This document shows positions 53,238-63,017 of a stretch of DNA of 64,000 nt, piece after piece. The translations under genes and the position numbers were made by a program. Origin of the DNA: Bog-756 sp052326605 (GTDB taxonomy: Bacteria > Actinomycetota > Acidimicrobiia > Acidimicrobiales > RAAP-2); contig JBKQMB010000096.1 of NCBI GenBank assembly GCA_052326605.1, positions 40,659-104,658 of the forward strand. The letters run 5' to 3'. How positions within the stretch are numbered: the stretch's first letter is position 1; every line of letters starts with the position of its first letter. A model generated the notes under the pieces. That model was not told where the DNA came from, ran no database searches, and was given only the letters and a program-made list of their open reading frames with translations.

Positions 53238-54431
53238 TCAGCTCGGGCGATCGGCCCTTCCTGCCCCTGCGCCCCCCACCAGGCGCGGCACCCGGGGCCC
53301 GATGTCGCACAACACCTCGTAGCTGATGGTGCCGAGCAGCTCCGCCCACTCGTCCGCCGTGATCTCCTCGGAACCCTGGCGGCCGAGCAGGACCACCTCG
53401 TCGCCGACCTCTACCGGCGAAACCCCGACCGGACCGCAGTCCACCACGATCTGGTCCATGGTCACCACGCCGGCCAGGGGACGGCGGACTCCGCCGATCA
53501 GGACCTCCCCGCCCTCGTCGAATAGGCGGCGGGGCACGCCGTCGGCATAGCCGATCGGCGCGGTGGCCACCGTGGAGCGCTCCGCCAGCGGCCGCCGCCG
53601 GCCGTAGGAGAGCCGCTCGCCCGCGTCGAGGTCGCGGACGAAGGTGATCCGGGTGCGGAGGGAGAGCACCGGCTCGAGCCGCTGACCGCCGGTAGCGGCG
53701 GCGAGCTCCTCGGCGAGTGCCGGGGTGGGGGCCACCCCGTAGAGGGCGATGCCGCAACGGACCAGGTCCCGGCGTGCTGCGGCCACGGCGATGGTGCCCG
53801 CCGAGTTGGCCACGTGGTTCATCGGTGGTCGGAGCCCGACAGCAGCCAGGCGGTCGAGCGCGGACTCGAACCGCTCGAGCTGCAGCGCGGTGAACTCGCG
53901 GTCGGCCGGCCCCGCCCCGTCGGCCACCGCCAGATGGGTCCACACCGCACCCAGCAGGAGTGCCGGGTCGTCGGCGATCATCCGGGCCAGGGAGACCACG
54001 TCCGCCGGGTCGGCCCCGACACGGTGCATGCCGGTGTCCACCTTGAGATGGACCCCGACCGGGGGGGAGCCGACGGCCCCGACCACCGTGCCGAGCGCCC
54101 GGACACCGCTCCTCGTGTACACCGTCGGGACCAGCCGGCGGGCCACCGCCTCGGCAATCGCCTCGACCGGGGGCTCGGACAGCAGGAGGATCGGCGCCTC
54201 GATGCCGGCCTCCCGGAGGGCCACCCCCTCTTCCACCAGGGCGACGGCCAGCCAGGACGCGCCGCCGGCCAGGGCGGCCCGGGCCACCGGCAGGGCTCCG
54301 TGCCCGTAGCCGTCGGCCTTCACCACCGCGCACAGGGCGGCCGGGCCGGCCAGCCGGCAGAGGACCGAAGCGTTGTGCTCCACGGCATCGAGGTCGATGT
54401 CGGCCCACACCGGCCGCCACCGGTCAGCCAC
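53238..54431 (-). CDS. alr: Alanine racemase
   Basis: 397 residues. PLP Lys38 in VVKADGYGHGA, the LKVDTGMHRVG barrel segment, and the catalytic Tyr in RLSYGRRRP; the C-terminal beta domain has TMDQIVVDCG. It makes D-Ala for peptidoglycan. The GTG at 54431 has GGGAGGG about seven bases upstream and overlaps the nnrD stop by 8 nt. Confidence 0.96.
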   Translation of the reverse strand: MADRWRPVWADIDLDAVEHNASVLCRLAGPAALCAVVKADGYGHGALPVARAALAGGASWLAVALVEEGVALREAGIEAPILLLSEPPVEAIAEAVARRLVPTVYTRSGVRALGTVVGAVGSPPVGVHLKVDTGMHRVGADPADVVSLARMIADDPALLLGAVWTHLAVADGAGPADREFTALQLERFESALDRLAAVGLRPPMNHVANSAGTIAVAAARRDLVRCGIALYGVAPTPALAEELAAATGGQRLEPVLSLRTRITFVRDLDAGERLSYGRRRPLAERSTVATAPIGYADGVPRRLFDEGGEVLIGGVRRPLAGVVTMDQIVVDCGPVGVSPVEVGDEVVLLGRQGSEEITADEWAELLGTISYEVLCDIGPRVPRLVGGAGAGRADRPS

Positions 54432-55815
54432 GTCGACCCTCCCATCCGCCCGGCGAAGGTCGGAGCCCCGACAGCACCAGGGCCACCAGGTCGGGGAGGT
54501 CACCGGCCACCAGGCCCTCGGCGGGTCCCCGAGCCCCGGCCCGGCCGTGGACGTGGGCGGCGAGGGCCGCCGCCTCGAGCGGAGCAACCCCTCGGGCGAT
54601 CGTCGCCCCGATGAGGCCGGTCAGGACGTCACCGGTGCCCGCCGTGGCCAGAGCGGTGGTCCCGGCCATGCCCAGGAGCACCCGGCCGGCCGGGTCGGCC
54701 ACCGCGGTGGTGGGGCCCTTGACCAGCGCCACGACGCCGGCCGCTCCGGCCAGTCGTCGTGCGGCGGCGATCCGGTCCTCGCCCGGGCGGTCGCCCATCA
54801 GCCGCCCGTACTCGCCGTCGTGCGGGGTCAGCACCACGGTCGACCGTGCGGCGACTGCGGAGGCACCGTCCACCCGCCCGAGGCCGAAGAGCCCGTCGGC
54901 GTCGACAACGACCGGCACCGGCGACTCGGCGACCAGGCGCCGCACCTCGCCGGCCGACGACGCACCACGCCCGAGACCCGGGCCGACCACCACTGCAGCG
55001 CACCGCGAGGCCACCTCGAGGGCGTCGGCCGACCAGCCCTCGGTGGGAAGCGACACCCCCACCGCCTCGCCGGCCGGGAGGTCCGAGAGGCTGCCACCGG
55101 GCACGCCGAGCCGGACCATCCCCGCTCCACCGCGATAGGCGGCGCGGGCACAAAGGGAGGCAGCCCCGACCATGCCGGGCGAACCGGCCACCACCAGCAC
55201 GGCGGCCGACCACTTGTTGCCATCGTGGCGGCGCGGGGGCAGCAGGGTGGCCACGTCGCCGTCGTCCATCACGTCGATGGCGGACGGCCCCGGAGGCAGG
55301 CCGATGTCGGCCACCGACACCCGCCCGGCCAATCGGAGCCCGTCCCCCTGGACCAGGCCGGGCTTCAGCGCCACGAAGGTGACGGTGCGGGCGGCGGCGA
55401 GCGGCGACCCCGACACCTCGCCGGTGTCGCCCCGCACGCCCGAGGGGATGTCGACGGCCAGCACCGGGGTGGCCGGATCCACCCACGGGGTCCGGTACTC
55501 GCCCCGGAACCCGGTGCCGTAGGCCGCGTCGATCACCAGATCTGCCGTGCCGATGGCATCCGCGGTTCCCACCTCGACGATGCGGACCCTGGCGCCGCGC
55601 GCGGACAGCAGTCGGGCGGCATGCCTGCCGTCGGCACCGTTGTTCCCCCGGCCCGCGATCACGGCCACCCGACGCCCGTAGGTGCCGCCGAGCAGGTCGA
55701 CGGCGGCCAGGGCCGTCGCCATCCCGGCCCGGCCCACCAGCACGTCGAGCGGCGTGGACGCCACGGCGGCGGCATCCACCGCGTTCATCTCGGAGACGGT
55801 GAGGACCGGTTGCAT
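54424..55815 (-). CDS. nnrD: Bifunctional NAD(P)H-hydrate epimerase / dehydratase
   Basis: 463 residues from the ATG at 55815. The N-terminal YjeF epimerase domain has VIAGRGNNGADGRHAARLL and DAAYGTGFRG; the C-terminal ribokinase-like dehydratase domain has VVAGSPGMVGAASL, LTPHDGEYGRL and TAGTGDVLTGLIG. The pair repairs damaged NADH and NADPH. Located between acpS and alr. Confidence 0.96.
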   Translation of the reverse strand: MQPVLTVSEMNAVDAAAVASTPLDVLVGRAGMATALAAVDLLGGTYGRRVAVIAGRGNNGADGRHAARLLSARGARVRIVEVGTADAIGTADLVIDAAYGTGFRGEYRTPWVDPATPVLAVDIPSGVRGDTGEVSGSPLAAARTVTFVALKPGLVQGDGLRLAGRVSVADIGLPPGPSAIDVMDDGDVATLLPPRRHDGNKWSAAVLVVAGSPGMVGAASLCARAAYRGGAGMVRLGVPGGSLSDLPAGEAVGVSLPTEGWSADALEVASRCAAVVVGPGLGRGASSAGEVRRLVAESPVPVVVDADGLFGLGRVDGASAVAARSTVVLTPHDGEYGRLMGDRPGEDRIAAARRLAGAAGVVALVKGPTTAVADPAGRVLLGMAGTTALATAGTGDVLTGLIGATIARGVAPLEAAALAAHVHGRAGARGPAEGLVAGDLPDLVALVLSGLRPSPGGWEGRRG

Positions 55816-55826
55816 CGGACCCGACG

Positions 55827-56327
55827 CTACGGCCTCGACGGGCCGTCTGCGGAACCGACCGCTTCCCGAGACCCGACGGCGACGACCATGGCCACGGCCA
55901 CGTGATCGGTGTGGGTCAAGGACAGATGCCACCGGCACACCCCGGCCCGACCGGCCAGGTCGGCCGCCGACGCGTGCAGCACCAGCGAAGGCGCCTCGAG
56001 GCCGTCCCGGATCACTTCCACCTCGTCGAAGCGGAATGCGCCGAGGCCGACGCCGAGGGCCTTCATGGTGGCCTCCTTGGCGGCAAAGCGGGTCGACAGC
56101 CGCGGGACGGGGTCGTGGGCGGCCCGGGCGTAGCGGCGCTCGCCTTCCGTGAACAGCCTGTCCACGAGGCGCGCCCGACGGGACAGCACCTGGCGGAACC
56201 GGTCGACGTCCACGGCGTCGACTCCCACGCCCACGAGCACCCCCGATGCCACCGCCGCGGACGCAAGCCGCTCTGCCGCCGCCTGGGCGAACCCGGCCAC
56301 AGGCGCGGTACCGCCGTGGACCGTCAC
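55827..56327 (-). CDS. acpS: Holo-[acyl-carrier-protein] synthase
   Basis: 166 residues from a GTG that overlaps the glmS stop as GTGA. VGVGVDAVDVDRFRQVL and RFAAKEATMKALG carry the Mg and CoA ligands; HLSLTHTDHVAVAMV is the end of the core. It adds phosphopantetheine to ACP. The first about 29 residues exceed the normal 120-130 residue length; a GTG at 56240, just before LVGVGVD, would give a standard AcpS and may be the true start. Confidence 0.88.
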   Translation of the reverse strand: MTVHGGTAPVAGFAQAAAERLASAAVASGVLVGVGVDAVDVDRFRQVLSRRARLVDRLFTEGERRYARAAHDPVPRLSTRFAAKEATMKALGVGLGAFRFDEVEVIRDGLEAPSLVLHASAADLAGRAGVCRWHLSLTHTDHVAVAMVVAVGSREAVGSADGPSRP

Positions 56328-58234
56328 TCGACGGTGACCACCTTGGCCAGGTTGCGCGGGCGGTCGACGTCGTGGCCGTGGAGGCGGGCGAGCGAGTAGG
56401 CGAACAGCTGCAGGGGCACGACGTCGACGATCGGTGCGAACAGGTACTCGGTCTCGGGGACCCACAGGACGGCGTCCGCCTGGCGGGCGGTCTCCTGGTC
56501 CCCGTCGTTGGCCACCAGTACCACCGTGGCCCCGCGGCTCTTGACCTCGGCCACGTTCGCCATCATCTTCTCCCAGATCGGTGTGCGGGTGGCGACGCCG
56601 ATGACCACCGTGCCCGGCTCCACCAGGGCGATGGGCCCGTGCTTCAACTCGCCGGCGGGGAATCCCTCGGCCCGGAGATAGGAGAGCTCTTTCAACTTGA
56701 GGGCACCCTCCAGCGCCACCGGGTACCCGACCTGGCGCCCGAGGAAGATGAACGACGGAGAGTCGCGGTAGGCCTCGGCCACCGCCTCCACGTCCGGGGC
56801 CCGTTCGAGCGCGGCCGAGACCTTTTCGGGCAGGACGCCCATCGCATCCAGCATCGATCGGGCATTCGCCGGCGAGAGGGTCTCCCTGGCCTGGGCCAGG
56901 TAGAGGGCGAGGATCTCGAGCGCGGTGATCTGGGCCAGGTGGGTCTTGGTGGCGGCCACGCCGATCTCCGGGCCGGCCCTCGTGTAGAGCACCGCGTCGC
57001 TCTCGCGGGCCATGGACGAGTCCACCACGTTGGAGATGACCAGTACCTTGGCGCCCAGTTTGCTGGCGGCGCGGACGGCCTGCAGGGTGTCGACCGTCTC
57101 GCCCGACTGGCTGACCCCGATCACCAGGGTGTGCTGATCGAGGACCGGGTCGCGGTAGCGGAACTCGCTGGCGATGTCGATCTCCACCGGGAGGCGGGCC
57201 CAGTGCTCGATGGCGTACTTGGCCATCAGGCCGGCGTGGTAGCTGCTGCCGCAGGCCACGATGAACACCTTGTTGATGGCCCGGAACTCCTCGTTGGTGA
57301 TGCGCACCTCGTCGAGCACCAGCGTCCCGTCGGGGAGGACCCGGTCGAGCAGGGTGTCGGCCACCGCCCTCGGCTGCTCGTGCATCTCCTTGCTCATGTA
57401 GTCGGGGTAACCGTCCTTGCGGGCGGCGTCGAGGTCCCAGTCCACATGGAGCGGTGCCGGATCGACCTCGGTGCCGTCCAGGGCGGTCACCCGGACCGAC
57501 CCGGGTCGCAGCTCGGCGATCTCATCGTCCTCGAGCACGAAGAAGTCGCGGGTGAGCCCGAGGATCGCCGGGATGTCCGAGGCCAGGAAGGCGGCGTCGT
57601 CGGCAACCCCCACCAGCAGCGGCGAGACCCGCCGGGAGGCCACGATGAGATCGGGCTGGTCGGCGTGGACCACCGCAAGGGCGAAGGCCCCCCGGACGCG
57701 TCCGAGTGCGGCCCGCACCGCGCCGGTCAGGCCGGCCCCCGGATCGGCCGCCAGCCGTGACTCGACCAGGTGGGCCAGGACTTCGGTGTCCGTCTCGGAC
57801 TCGAGGTGGTGGCCCTCTGCGATCAGCTCGTCGGCCAGCTCGATGTGGTTCTCAATGATCCCGTTGTGGACCAGCGCCATCCGGCCGGAGCAGTCGACGT
57901 GGGGATGGGCGTTCTCCTCCGTCGGCCTTCCATGGGTCGCCCACCGGGTGTGACCGACGCCGGCGGTGGCGCCCCGGGGGGAGCTGTCCGCCCGCTTGGC
58001 GAGGTCGTCGAGCGACCGGGTCCCGTTGGCGGCCCGCGCCCGCCACATCCCGTCGCCGGGAGCCGGGCCGACCAGGGCCAGGCCGGCGGAGTCGTAGCCG
58101 CGGTACTCGAGGAGAGCCAGGCCCTCGAGGAGGACCTCGAGCACCCGGTGAGAGGAGCCCCCGTCACCCGGCCGGACGTCGGAGCCCCGACCGGCATGGT
58201 CGGTGCCCGTGGTGATGCCGATGATTCCGCACAT
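56324..58234 (-). CDS. glmS: Glucosamine-6-phosphate synthase (isomerising)
   Basis: 636 residues from the ATG at 58234. Cys2 is the amidotransferase nucleophile (MCGIIGI); LLEYRGYDSAGLAL and GHTRWATHGRP follow. Two SIS isomerase domains have ACGSSYHAGL, SQSGETVDTL and LGRQVGYPVALEGALKLKELSY. It makes GlcN-6-P, the entry to amino-sugar synthesis, and works with GlmM 60 nt upstream. Confidence 0.97.
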   Translation of the reverse strand: MCGIIGITTGTDHAGRGSDVRPGDGGSSHRVLEVLLEGLALLEYRGYDSAGLALVGPAPGDGMWRARAANGTRSLDDLAKRADSSPRGATAGVGHTRWATHGRPTEENAHPHVDCSGRMALVHNGIIENHIELADELIAEGHHLESETDTEVLAHLVESRLAADPGAGLTGAVRAALGRVRGAFALAVVHADQPDLIVASRRVSPLLVGVADDAAFLASDIPAILGLTRDFFVLEDDEIAELRPGSVRVTALDGTEVDPAPLHVDWDLDAARKDGYPDYMSKEMHEQPRAVADTLLDRVLPDGTLVLDEVRITNEEFRAINKVFIVACGSSYHAGLMAKYAIEHWARLPVEIDIASEFRYRDPVLDQHTLVIGVSQSGETVDTLQAVRAASKLGAKVLVISNVVDSSMARESDAVLYTRAGPEIGVAATKTHLAQITALEILALYLAQARETLSPANARSMLDAMGVLPEKVSAALERAPDVEAVAEAYRDSPSFIFLGRQVGYPVALEGALKLKELSYLRAEGFPAGELKHGPIALVEPGTVVIGVATRTPIWEKMMANVAEVKSRGATVVLVANDGDQETARQADAVLWVPETEYLFAPIVDVVPLQLFAYSLARLHGHDVDRPRNLAKVVTVE

Positions 58235-58294
58235 GGTGACCGAGGCTAGTGGCCCGGCACGCCCCACGGCCTTCGCCGACCGCCCGGGGCGGGA

Positions 58295-59662
58295 CTATCC
58301 CTTGGTGGCCGCCGCCGACTGCAACTCGAATCCGACCAGATTGCCGAGCCGATGGGCGATCTCCTCGGCCACTCCGTCGCCCGGCGCCTCCACCATCACC
58401 CGCACCAGCGGTTCGGTCCCGCTCGGCCGGAGCAGCACGCGCCCGCCGTCCCCGAGCCGCCCCTGCTCCTCGGCGACGGCCGACCACACCGCCTCGGCTT
58501 CGGCCAGGAGCTCTGTGCTGGGCACCGGCACGTTGACGAGGACCTGGGGCACCCTGGTCACCAAGCCGTCCAGCAACTCGGCCAGCGGCCGACCGGCCCG
58601 CGCCAGCAGATCGGCCAGGACCAGCCCGGTGAGCAGGCCGTCGCCGGTGGTCGCCAGCCTCCGGAAGATGATGTGCCCGGACTGCTCCCCCCCGAGGGAG
58701 AGCCCGTCCTTGTCCAGCGCGGCCAGGACGTGCCGATCGCCCACCGCGGTCTCCTTGACGACGATGCCCCGCTCCTCCATGGCCAGGCGGAACCCGAGGT
58801 TGGTCATCACCGTGACCACCACCGTGTTGCCGGCCAGCTGGCCCCGCTCGGCCAGGTCGAGGGCGAACAGGGCGATGAGCTCGTCACCGTTGACCAGGGC
58901 GCCGGCGCCGTCCACCGCCAGCAGGCGGTCGGCGTCGCCGTCGAGGGCCAGTCCCAGGTCGGCCTGGTGTTCCACCACGGCGAGGGCGAGCGTCTCGGTC
59001 GACGTCGAACCGCACCCGGCGTTGATGTTGGTCCCGTCCGGATCGCACCCGATGGCCACCACCTCGGCACCGAGCTGCTCGTAGACGCGGGTGGCCAGAC
59101 CGGAGGCAGCGCCGTTGGCGCTGTCGACCACCAGTCGCAGGCCCTCCAGCCGGCGCCCGTCGACCAGGGTGCCCAGGTGTTCGATGTAGCTCCCCTCCAG
59201 GTCGAGCTCGCCGGTGAGGCTGCCGACACCATGGCCCTCGAGGCTGCGGGGGCCCTTCATCGACGGGTCGAGCGCCCGCTCCAGTTCGTCCTCGATGGCC
59301 GCCTCGGTCTCGACGCCCAGCTTGGCCCCGCCCGCCGCGAACAGCTTGATCCCGTTGTCGGCGAAGGGGTTGTGGGACGCGGAGATCACCACGGCGGGCA
59401 GGTCGCGTCTGGCCGACAACCAGGCCAGGGCCGGAGTGGGTAGGACGCCGACATCCACCACGTCGGCCCCTTCGCTGGCCAACCCGGCGGAGAGGGCGGC
59501 CTGCAGCATCGGTCCCGACTTCCGGGTGTCCCGCCCGATCAGGAACGTGGTTGCAGTGATGGTGCGGGCGACGGCCCGCCCGAGGGCGAGGACCAGCTCC
59601 GGTGACAGTTCGACGTTGGCGACGCCGCGTACGCCATCGGTTCCGAACTGGGCTCTGATCAC
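58295..59662 (-). CDS. glmM: Phosphoglucosamine mutase
   Basis: 455 residues of the alpha-D-phosphohexomutase family. Phosphoserine S96 in VISASHNPFADNG, metal loop DGDADRLLAVD, sugar loop GGEQSGH and phosphate loop RPSGTEPLVRVM. It interconverts GlcN-6-P and GlcN-1-P. GTG start four bases after the rpsI stop. Confidence 0.97.
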   Translation of the reverse strand: MIRAQFGTDGVRGVANVELSPELVLALGRAVARTITATTFLIGRDTRKSGPMLQAALSAGLASEGADVVDVGVLPTPALAWLSARRDLPAVVISASHNPFADNGIKLFAAGGAKLGVETEAAIEDELERALDPSMKGPRSLEGHGVGSLTGELDLEGSYIEHLGTLVDGRRLEGLRLVVDSANGAASGLATRVYEQLGAEVVAIGCDPDGTNINAGCGSTSTETLALAVVEHQADLGLALDGDADRLLAVDGAGALVNGDELIALFALDLAERGQLAGNTVVVTVMTNLGFRLAMEERGIVVKETAVGDRHVLAALDKDGLSLGGEQSGHIIFRRLATTGDGLLTGLVLADLLARAGRPLAELLDGLVTRVPQVLVNVPVPSTELLAEAEAVWSAVAEEQGRLGDGGRVLLRPSGTEPLVRVMVEAPGDGVAEEIAHRLGNLVGFELQSAAATKG

Positions 59663-59666
59663 CGGC

Positions 59667-60065
59667 CTACCGCTTGGAGTACTGCGGAGCCTTGCGGGCC
59701 TTCTTCAGCCCGTACTTCTTCGACTCCTTCTCCCGCGCGTCACGGGTGAGGAATCCGGCTTTCTTCAACGAGGCACGCAGCTCGGGGTCGAGCTCGCACA
59801 GGGCCCGGGCGATGCCGAGGCGGAAGGCGCCGGCCTGGCCGGAGACACCGCCCCCGTCGATGGTCACGTCGATGTCCCACGACTCGAAGGTGTCGGTCAG
59901 GCGCAGGGGCTCCGTCACGATCATCCGGTGGGTGGCCGAGGTGAAGTACTCCTCGAACTTCTGCGAATTGACGGTGATGGCTCCCTGGCCGGGACGGATC
60001 CGGACCCGGGCGACCGCCCGCTTGCGGCGTCCGGTGGTCTGGCAGATGGGGGCGGCATTGGCCAC
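59667..60065 (-). CDS. rpsI: Ribosomal protein uS9
   Basis: 132 residues from a GTG with GAGGAG six bases upstream. TGRRKRAVARVRIRPGQG near the N-terminus, SGQAGAFRLGIARAL, and the C-terminal KKARKAPQYSKR tail that reaches the P-site tRNA. Follows rplM by 49 nt, the usual L13-S9 pair. Confidence 0.98.
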   Translation of the reverse strand: MANAAPICQTTGRRKRAVARVRIRPGQGAITVNSQKFEEYFTSATHRMIVTEPLRLTDTFESWDIDVTIDGGGVSGQAGAFRLGIARALCELDPELRASLKKAGFLTRDAREKESKKYGLKKARKAPQYSKR

Positions 60066-60114
60066 GTTGTGCTCCTCGCGATCGAATCGAAGTAGGTGCC
60101 GGGTCGAAGGGCGC

Positions 60115-60582
60115 TTACGCGCCACTCCGGGTGGACGCCGTGCGGCGGGCGCCGGGGATGTCCAGGGGCTCGGGGGACTGGGCGGCGTGGGGATGGTCTG
60201 CACCGGCGTAGACCTTGAGCTTGGTCGCCATCTGGCGCCCCAACCGGTTCTTCGGGAGCATGCCCCGGATGGCGTTGCGGACCACGTCGTCCGAACGGTC
60301 GACCAGCAGATCGCTGTAGCGGGTGGCGGTGAGGCCACCCGGGTAGCCGCTGTGCCGATAGGCCATCTTGGTCTCCGCCTTGCCCGAGGTGAGCACCACC
60401 TTGTCCGTGTTGATCACGATGACGTGGTCGCCGGTGTCCACGTGCGGGGCGAAGGTCGGCTTGTGCTTGCCGCGCAGGATGGCGGCGACCTCGGTGGCCA
60501 GGCGCCCGAGCACCAGGCCGTCGGCGTCGACGATGTGCCAGGCGCGGGTGATGTCAGTGGGCTTGGGAGTGTACGTGCGCAC
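60115..60582 (-). CDS. rplM: Ribosomal protein uL13
   Basis: 155 residues from a GTG preceded by AAGGA. RAWHIVDADGLVLGRLATEVA, HVDTGDHVIVINTDKV and GMLPKNRLGRQMATKLKVY are L13 signatures. First gene of the rplM-rpsI-glmM-glmS series; a promoter candidate lies about 140-165 nt upstream. Confidence 0.98.
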   Translation of the reverse strand: MRTYTPKPTDITRAWHIVDADGLVLGRLATEVAAILRGKHKPTFAPHVDTGDHVIVINTDKVVLTSGKAETKMAYRHSGYPGGLTATRYSDLLVDRSDDVVRNAIRGMLPKNRLGRQMATKLKVYAGADHPHAAQSPEPLDIPGARRTASTRSGA

Positions 60583-60718
60583 GAAGGATCCTTGTTCGAT
60601 GATGCTGGGCGTTGCAGCACCTGCCGGTGCAGGGCTTGGTGTGGGATGCCGACTGATGAGCCACGAGGACCGCTCTCGCTCGCCGCGCAGTCGGCAGGGC
60701 CCAACCCGTCGACCTCCC

Positions 60719-60748
60719 ACACTAGGACGAACCAGCCCTGTCCGGCAA
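60719..60748 (-). promoter_or_regulatory. Candidate rplM promoter
   Basis: On the minus strand TTGCCG (60748-60743) and TAGTGT (60724-60719) are spaced by 18 bases, directly after the truA stop. It would give a leader of about 130 nt before the rplM GTG; I see no convincing riboswitch or L13-binding structure in it. Confidence 0.4.
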
Positions 60749-60753
60749 GCCGG

Positions 60754-61605
60754 TCAGGCCCCGTAGCTGACCGCGGTCAGGGTGAGGCCGTGGGGGGGAG
60801 CGGGCTGCCCGGCATGGTGCCGGTCAGCCGACCGGAGGATCCACAGCATGTCGGAGGCGCGCTTGCGCCCGCGGCCGACGTCCACCAGGGTGCCCACGAG
60901 GGAGCGCACCATCTGGTGGCAGAAGGCGTTGGCCTCGATCTCGAAGGCCAGGAGGTCGCCCACCGCCGGGACCAGGCCCGGTCCGGACCCGTCGTACCGG
61001 CCGGGCTCACCCAGCCGGGTCCACCGGGCGTCGAGCACCCGGCGGGGGATCGGGTGGTCCGGCGTGGTGCCCGGGACCCGGCGGCAGAAGGCACGGAAGT
61101 CGTGCTCACCGAGCAGCGCATCGGCCGCCGCCGCCATCGACCGCAGGTCGAGCGGGCCGACCACGTGCCAGGCCAGGCCGGACAGCAGGGGGTCGGCCAC
61201 CGGCGCATCGACCACCAGGTAGCGGTAGCGCCGGGAGATGGCCGAGTGCCGGGCATCGAAGCCGTCGGGCGCCACCCCTGCCTCCCGGACCACGATTGCC
61301 GGCCCCAGCTGGCTGTTGCACGACCTGATCAGGGCGGAGGCATCGAGCCTGTCCGACACCTCGGCGGGGAGATCCAGGTGGACCACCTGGTCGAGGGCGT
61401 GCACACCGGAGTCGGTGCGGCCGGCACAGGTGAGGGACACATCGGTCCGGGTGGCCCGGCCCAACGCCTCGACCAGGGCACCGGCCACGGTGGCCTGGCC
61501 CTCCTGGTTGGCGAAGCCGTGGAACCCCGTGCCGTTGTACGCCACGCGCAGGCGCCACCGGACGGTCCGGTCATCCAGCCCCCCGGAGGCGGGGGCCTGG
61601 TTCAC
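60754..61605 (-). CDS. truA: tRNA pseudouridine(38-40) synthase TruA
   Basis: 283 residues. Catalytic Asp65 in CAGRTDSGVHALDQVVHLDL, YNGTGFHGFANQ at the N-terminus, and FCHQMVRSLVGTLVDVGRGR late in the chain. It modifies the anticodon stem-loop. GTG start overlapping the rplQ stop as GTGA, making it the tail of the alpha operon. Confidence 0.96.
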   Translation of the reverse strand: MNQAPASGGLDDRTVRWRLRVAYNGTGFHGFANQEGQATVAGALVEALGRATRTDVSLTCAGRTDSGVHALDQVVHLDLPAEVSDRLDASALIRSCNSQLGPAIVVREAGVAPDGFDARHSAISRRYRYLVVDAPVADPLLSGLAWHVVGPLDLRSMAAAADALLGEHDFRAFCRRVPGTTPDHPIPRRVLDARWTRLGEPGRYDGSGPGLVPAVGDLLAFEIEANAFCHQMVRSLVGTLVDVGRGRKRASDMLWILRSADRHHAGQPAPPHGLTLTAVSYGA

Positions 61606-61955
61606 ACCAGTTCGATGCGGGCCATCGGGGCGTTGTCGCCCAGGCGATTGCCCAGCTTGAGGATGCGGGTGTAGCCACCCGGCCGATCGGCGTATCGGGG
61701 CCCGATCTCCTCGAACAGCTTGTGCGCCATGTCCTTGTCACGGATGAAGGCGACCACGTTGCGCTGGCGGGCCACCCCGCCCTTGGCGGCTGCCGTGATC
61801 ACTTTCTCGGCCACCGGGCGGAGGGCCTTGGCCTTCGCCTCGGTGGTCACCAGGTATTCGGCGGCGACCAGCGAGGCCACCAGGTTCCCCATCATCGCCT
61901 TCTGATGGGCGGAGCTGCCGCCGAAGCGACGTCCCTTCTTCGGAGTGCCGAGCAT
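61602..61955 (-). CDS. rplQ: Ribosomal protein bL17
   Basis: 117 residues, usual length. FGGSSAHQKAMMGNLVASL and ITAAAKGGVARQRNVVAFI, ending GDNAPMARIELV. It starts 9 nt after rpoA. Confidence 0.98.
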   Translation of the reverse strand: MLGTPKKGRRFGGSSAHQKAMMGNLVASLVAAEYLVTTEAKAKALRPVAEKVITAAAKGGVARQRNVVAFIRDKDMAHKLFEEIGPRYADRPGGYTRILKLGNRLGDNAPMARIELV

Positions 61956-61964
61956 CCCGGAACC

Positions 61965-62903
61965 TCAGTCCTTGACCCGCAGGGACAGGCCCCGCTCGTC
62001 GAGCTTCTGGAGCACCTCGTCGAGCGACTTCTGCCCGAAGTTGGTGATGTTGAGCAGGTCGTCGAGCGTCCGGTCGACCAACTCGCCGATGGTGTTGATC
62101 TGTGCCCGCTTGAGGCAGTTGCGGGGGCGCTCGGTGAGATCGAGGTCCTCTATGCGGAGGTCGAGGTCGGGGGAGCCGGTGCCGACGGTCCCCACCTCGC
62201 CGAGCTCGAGGCCCATGGGCTCGTCCTCCAGGTCGGCGACCAGGCCGACCAGGGTACGCAGGGTGTCACCGGCCGAGGCCAGTGCCTCGCGGGGGGTCAG
62301 AGACCCGTCGGTCTCGATGTCGAGGACCAGGCGGTCGAAGTCGGTGGACTGCTCGACCCGGACCGGCTCGACGGTGAAGGCCACCCGCCGCACCGGCGAG
62401 AAGATGGCATCCACCGGGATCACCCCGATGATGCTCGAGCGCTTGTTCTTGTCGGCGGACAGGTATCCCCGGCCGCGCTCCACCGTGAGGTCCACGGCCA
62501 GGCGCCCCTTGGCGTTGAGGGAGGCGATGTGCTGCTCGGGGTTGAGGACCTCCACGTCAGCCGTGACCTGCAGGTCGCCGGCGGTGGCGTCGCCGGGTCC
62601 ACGCTTGTCGAGGCGAATGGTCACCGGCTCGTCGCTGTGCACCCGGAACAACAGGTCCTTCAGGTTGAGGATCAGGTCGGTGACGTCTTCCTTGACGCCA
62701 GGAAGGGTGGTGAACTCGTGCAGTGCGTCGTCGAAGCGGACCTGGGTGATCGAGGCACCGGGGATCGACGACAGCAGCGTGCGCCGGAGGGAGTTGCCCA
62801 GGGTGTGGCCGAAGCCCGGGTCGAGCGGTCCGACGGCGAATTGCTGGCGGTTGTCCTCTTCTTCACCGATGACTTCGACGGTGGGTCGCTGGATGATGAG
62901 CAT
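61965..62903 (-). CDS. rpoA: RNA polymerase alpha subunit
   Basis: 312 residues. The N-terminal dimerisation domain has GFGHTLGNSLRRTLLSSIPG; the C-terminal domain, which contacts UP elements and activators, has RPRNCLKRAQINTIGEL and LLNITNFGQKSLDEVLQKL. Organised rpsK-rpsD-rpoA-rplQ as in most bacteria. Confidence 0.98.
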   Translation of the reverse strand: MLIIQRPTVEVIGEEEDNRQQFAVGPLDPGFGHTLGNSLRRTLLSSIPGASITQVRFDDALHEFTTLPGVKEDVTDLILNLKDLLFRVHSDEPVTIRLDKRGPGDATAGDLQVTADVEVLNPEQHIASLNAKGRLAVDLTVERGRGYLSADKNKRSSIIGVIPVDAIFSPVRRVAFTVEPVRVEQSTDFDRLVLDIETDGSLTPREALASAGDTLRTLVGLVADLEDEPMGLELGEVGTVGTGSPDLDLRIEDLDLTERPRNCLKRAQINTIGELVDRTLDDLLNITNFGQKSLDEVLQKLDERGLSLRVKD

Positions 62904-63017
62904 GCTGATCGTGACTCCTCGGAGGTGTGATGCGCAGGTTCGGTTGGGATCGGTGGTTCGTGGGGTACGGTAGGTGGCCCGGCTCCGATCGCTCGGCGGC
63001 CGGCCCGGAGTGGTCGG

